A stretch of DNA of 64,000 bases. Origin: Rhytidiadelphus loreus (taxonomy: Eukaryota > Streptophyta > Bryopsida > Hypnales > Hylocomiaceae). Both the position numbers and the translations under genes were made by a program. Under the pieces are notes generated by a model, which was not told where the DNA came from, searched no databases, and saw only the letters and a program-made list of their open reading frames with translations. Positions 63,001 to 64,000 of this stretch are shown one piece after another. Location: NCBI GenBank assembly GCA_947034895.1, contig OX344763.1, forward strand, positions 61,647,093-61,711,092. The letters run 5' to 3'. Numbering within the stretch: the stretch's first letter is position 1; the number at the start of each line of letters is the position of its first letter.

Positions 63001-64000
63001 TTGATGCATGAACCTTGTGCTGTATTTTCATGTCCAAGAAAATTGGACCTCATGAAATTCACGTAAAGAAAAATGTGTAAACATGTGGAAAAGGTTGCAA
63101 TTCCTCTTCAATCCAGATATCCAAAAAAATATTCATTTGGTGGTAACATTGAATGCCGTGAATGTTAAACTAGAAATTGATGCACGAACCTTGTGCTGTA
63201 CTTTCATGTCCAAGAAAATTGGACCTCATGAAATTCACCTAAAGAATAATGTGCAAGCATGTGGTGCAAGTTGCAATTCTTCTTCAATCCAATTATCCAA
63301 AAAAATATTCATTTGGTGGTAACATTGAATGCCTTGAATGTTAAACTAGAAATTGATGCACGAACCTTGTGCTGTACTTTCATGTCCAAGAAAATTGGAC
63401 CTCATGAAATTCACCTAAAGAACAATGTGCAAGCATGTGGTGCAAGTTGCAATTCTTCTTTAATCCAATTATCCAAAAAAATATTCATTTGGTGGTAACA
63501 TTGAATGCCTTGAATGTTAAACTAGAAATTGATGCACGAACCTTGTGGTGTACTTTCATGTCCAAGAAAATTGGACCTCATGAAATTCACCTAAAGAATA
63601 ATGTGCAAGCATGTGGTGCAAGTTGCAATTCTTCTTGAATCCAAATATCCAAAAAAATATTCATTTGGTGGTAACATTGAATGCCTTGAATGTTAAACTA
63701 GAAATTGATGCACGAACCTTGTGCTGTACTTTCATGTCCAAGAAAATTGGACCTCATGAAATTCACCTAAAGAATAATGTGCAAGCATGTGGTGCAGGTT
63801 GCAATTCTTCTTGAATCCAATTATCCAAAAAAATATTCATTTGGTGGTAACATTGAATGCCTTGAATGTTAAACTAGAAATTGATGCTCGAACCTTGTGC
63901 TGTACTTTCATGTCCAAGAAAATTGGACCTCATGAAATTCACCTAAAGAATAATGTGCAAGCATGTGGTGCAAGTTGCAATTCTTCTTCAATCCAAATAT
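59915..64000 (+). repeat. Domain IV: short-period higher-order repeats
   Basis: The last 23 complete units use subtypes rare elsewhere: CCAATTATCC with CAATCC, CCTTGTGGTG, GAATGCCGTGAATG, and the junction ACGTAAAGAAAAATGTG followed by TAAACATGTGGAAAAGG. That junction sits at the start of the units at 60795, 61147, 61675, 62203, 62555 and 63083, at intervals of 2, 3, 3, 2 and 3 monomers. The 5-monomer set 61,675-62,554 overlaps in type with 62,555-63,434 (880-bp offset). The units at 59915-60443 recur at 63259-63787 (offset 3,344 bp, 19 monomers), sharing CTTTAATCC, CCTTGTGGTG, GTGCAGGTTGC and GATGCTCGAACC. The array continues past the right edge. Confidence 0.85.

Larger units (their letters stand above)
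1..64000 (+). repeat. 176-bp satellite array, whole window
   Basis: The window is a continuous head-to-tail array of one 176-bp unit. Unit starts fall at 73 + 176n up to 36,329; two 177-bp units then shift the phase by 2, and starts run at 36,683 + 176n to 63,787. That gives 363 complete units from 73 to 63,962, with 72 bases before and 38 after. All copies point the same way, and no transposon, gene or unique spacer interrupts them. A consensus-like unit is about 35% GC. The unit length is not a multiple of three (58 codons plus 2 bases), so reading frames shift at every copy and no long frame runs through the array. Nucleosome-scale length, homogeneity and higher-order periods match what is known of plant and animal centromeric satellites. 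The family and organism are not recognised, and centromere identity is inferred. Confidence 0.98.

Noticed and set aside
73..63814. Hundreds of overlapping 61-81 codon open frames starting at ATGTGG or ATGCAA on the + strand, cysteine-containing and similar to each other.
   Set aside because: They are one frame of the satellite unit read again in each copy, running past one unit and stopping in the next. Unit length is not a multiple of three, substitutions change residues freely, there is no codon-level conservation, and no ribosome-binding or promoter context is seen. I call no gene.
1..64000. CRISPR array.
   Set aside because: Regular spacing might suggest one, but the full 176-bp unit is repeated with no unique spacers, and the units are far longer than CRISPR repeats.
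1..64000. Assignment to a named plant satellite such as the Arabidopsis 178-bp or Brassica 176-bp centromere families.
   Set aside because: The length is similar but I do not recognise the sequence as either, and no database search was possible, so no family name is given.
1..64000. rDNA, telomere repeat, tRNA or snRNA genes within the array.
   Set aside because: No telomere-like short repeats, rRNA-like stretches or tRNA box pairs were seen; every segment inspected is accounted for by the 176-bp unit.

Overview
The window is a single uninterrupted block of satellite DNA. From base 1 to base 64,000 one 176-bp unit is repeated head to tail in one orientation. I count 363 complete monomers between 73 and 63,962, with partial units at both ends. 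I see no gene, RNA gene, transposon, CRISPR array or unique sequence. The unit is about 35% GC (62 G+C of 176 in a consensus-like copy), and most copies carry one CpG where base composition predicts about five. Size, uniform orientation, CpG loss and higher-order repeats fit a eukaryotic pericentromeric or centromeric satellite. A plant is my best guess because of the 176-bp length, but I do not recognise the family and cannot name a species. Centromere function is inference, not something the sequence proves.

Phase used throughout: monomer position 1 is the A of ATGTGG (73, 249, 425 and so on). Every unit is exactly 176 bp except two divergent 177-bp units at 36,329-36,505 and 36,506-36,682. 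Monomers differ by recurring substitutions at a limited set of positions: the block at 25-40, then about 54-56, 62-66, 83, 97-98, 111-115, 125-127, 143-144, 157-163 and the 173-to-8 junction. These combine into recognisable subtypes whose order shows the array's history.

Layout. Domain I (1-2,712) has edge-specific subtypes, including TTGAGCTGT and CATATCC. Domain II (2,713-33,336) is organised by a marker monomer with the junction GCATTTGGTTCAAG, recurring 14 times at intervals of 14, 13, 11, 10, 11, 5, 11, 16, 18, 16, 14, 15 and 17 monomers. Adjacent units are recent copies; two blocks of about 2.7-3.0 kb each show one mismatch by eye. Domain III (33,337 to about 59,914) switches to other subtypes (GCATGAGATGC, GCATGCGGTGC, GGTTGGAATTCC, AGTGCACG). 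It contains a 27-monomer (4,752-bp) tandem duplication with an older 9-monomer duplication nested inside, then blocks of 3, 6, 13 and 24/25 monomers. Domain IV (about 59,915-64,000) has shorter 2- and 3-monomer periods marked by GTGTAAACATGTGGAAAAGG.

The window holds no gene system to reconstruct. Its interest is as a record of unequal exchange and short-tract conversion: variable-length higher-order repeats, nested duplications whose order can be inferred from shared mutations, and an abrupt subtype boundary near 33.3 kb. Comparisons were made by eye over long stretches, so stated mismatch counts are what I saw and not the output of an alignment.
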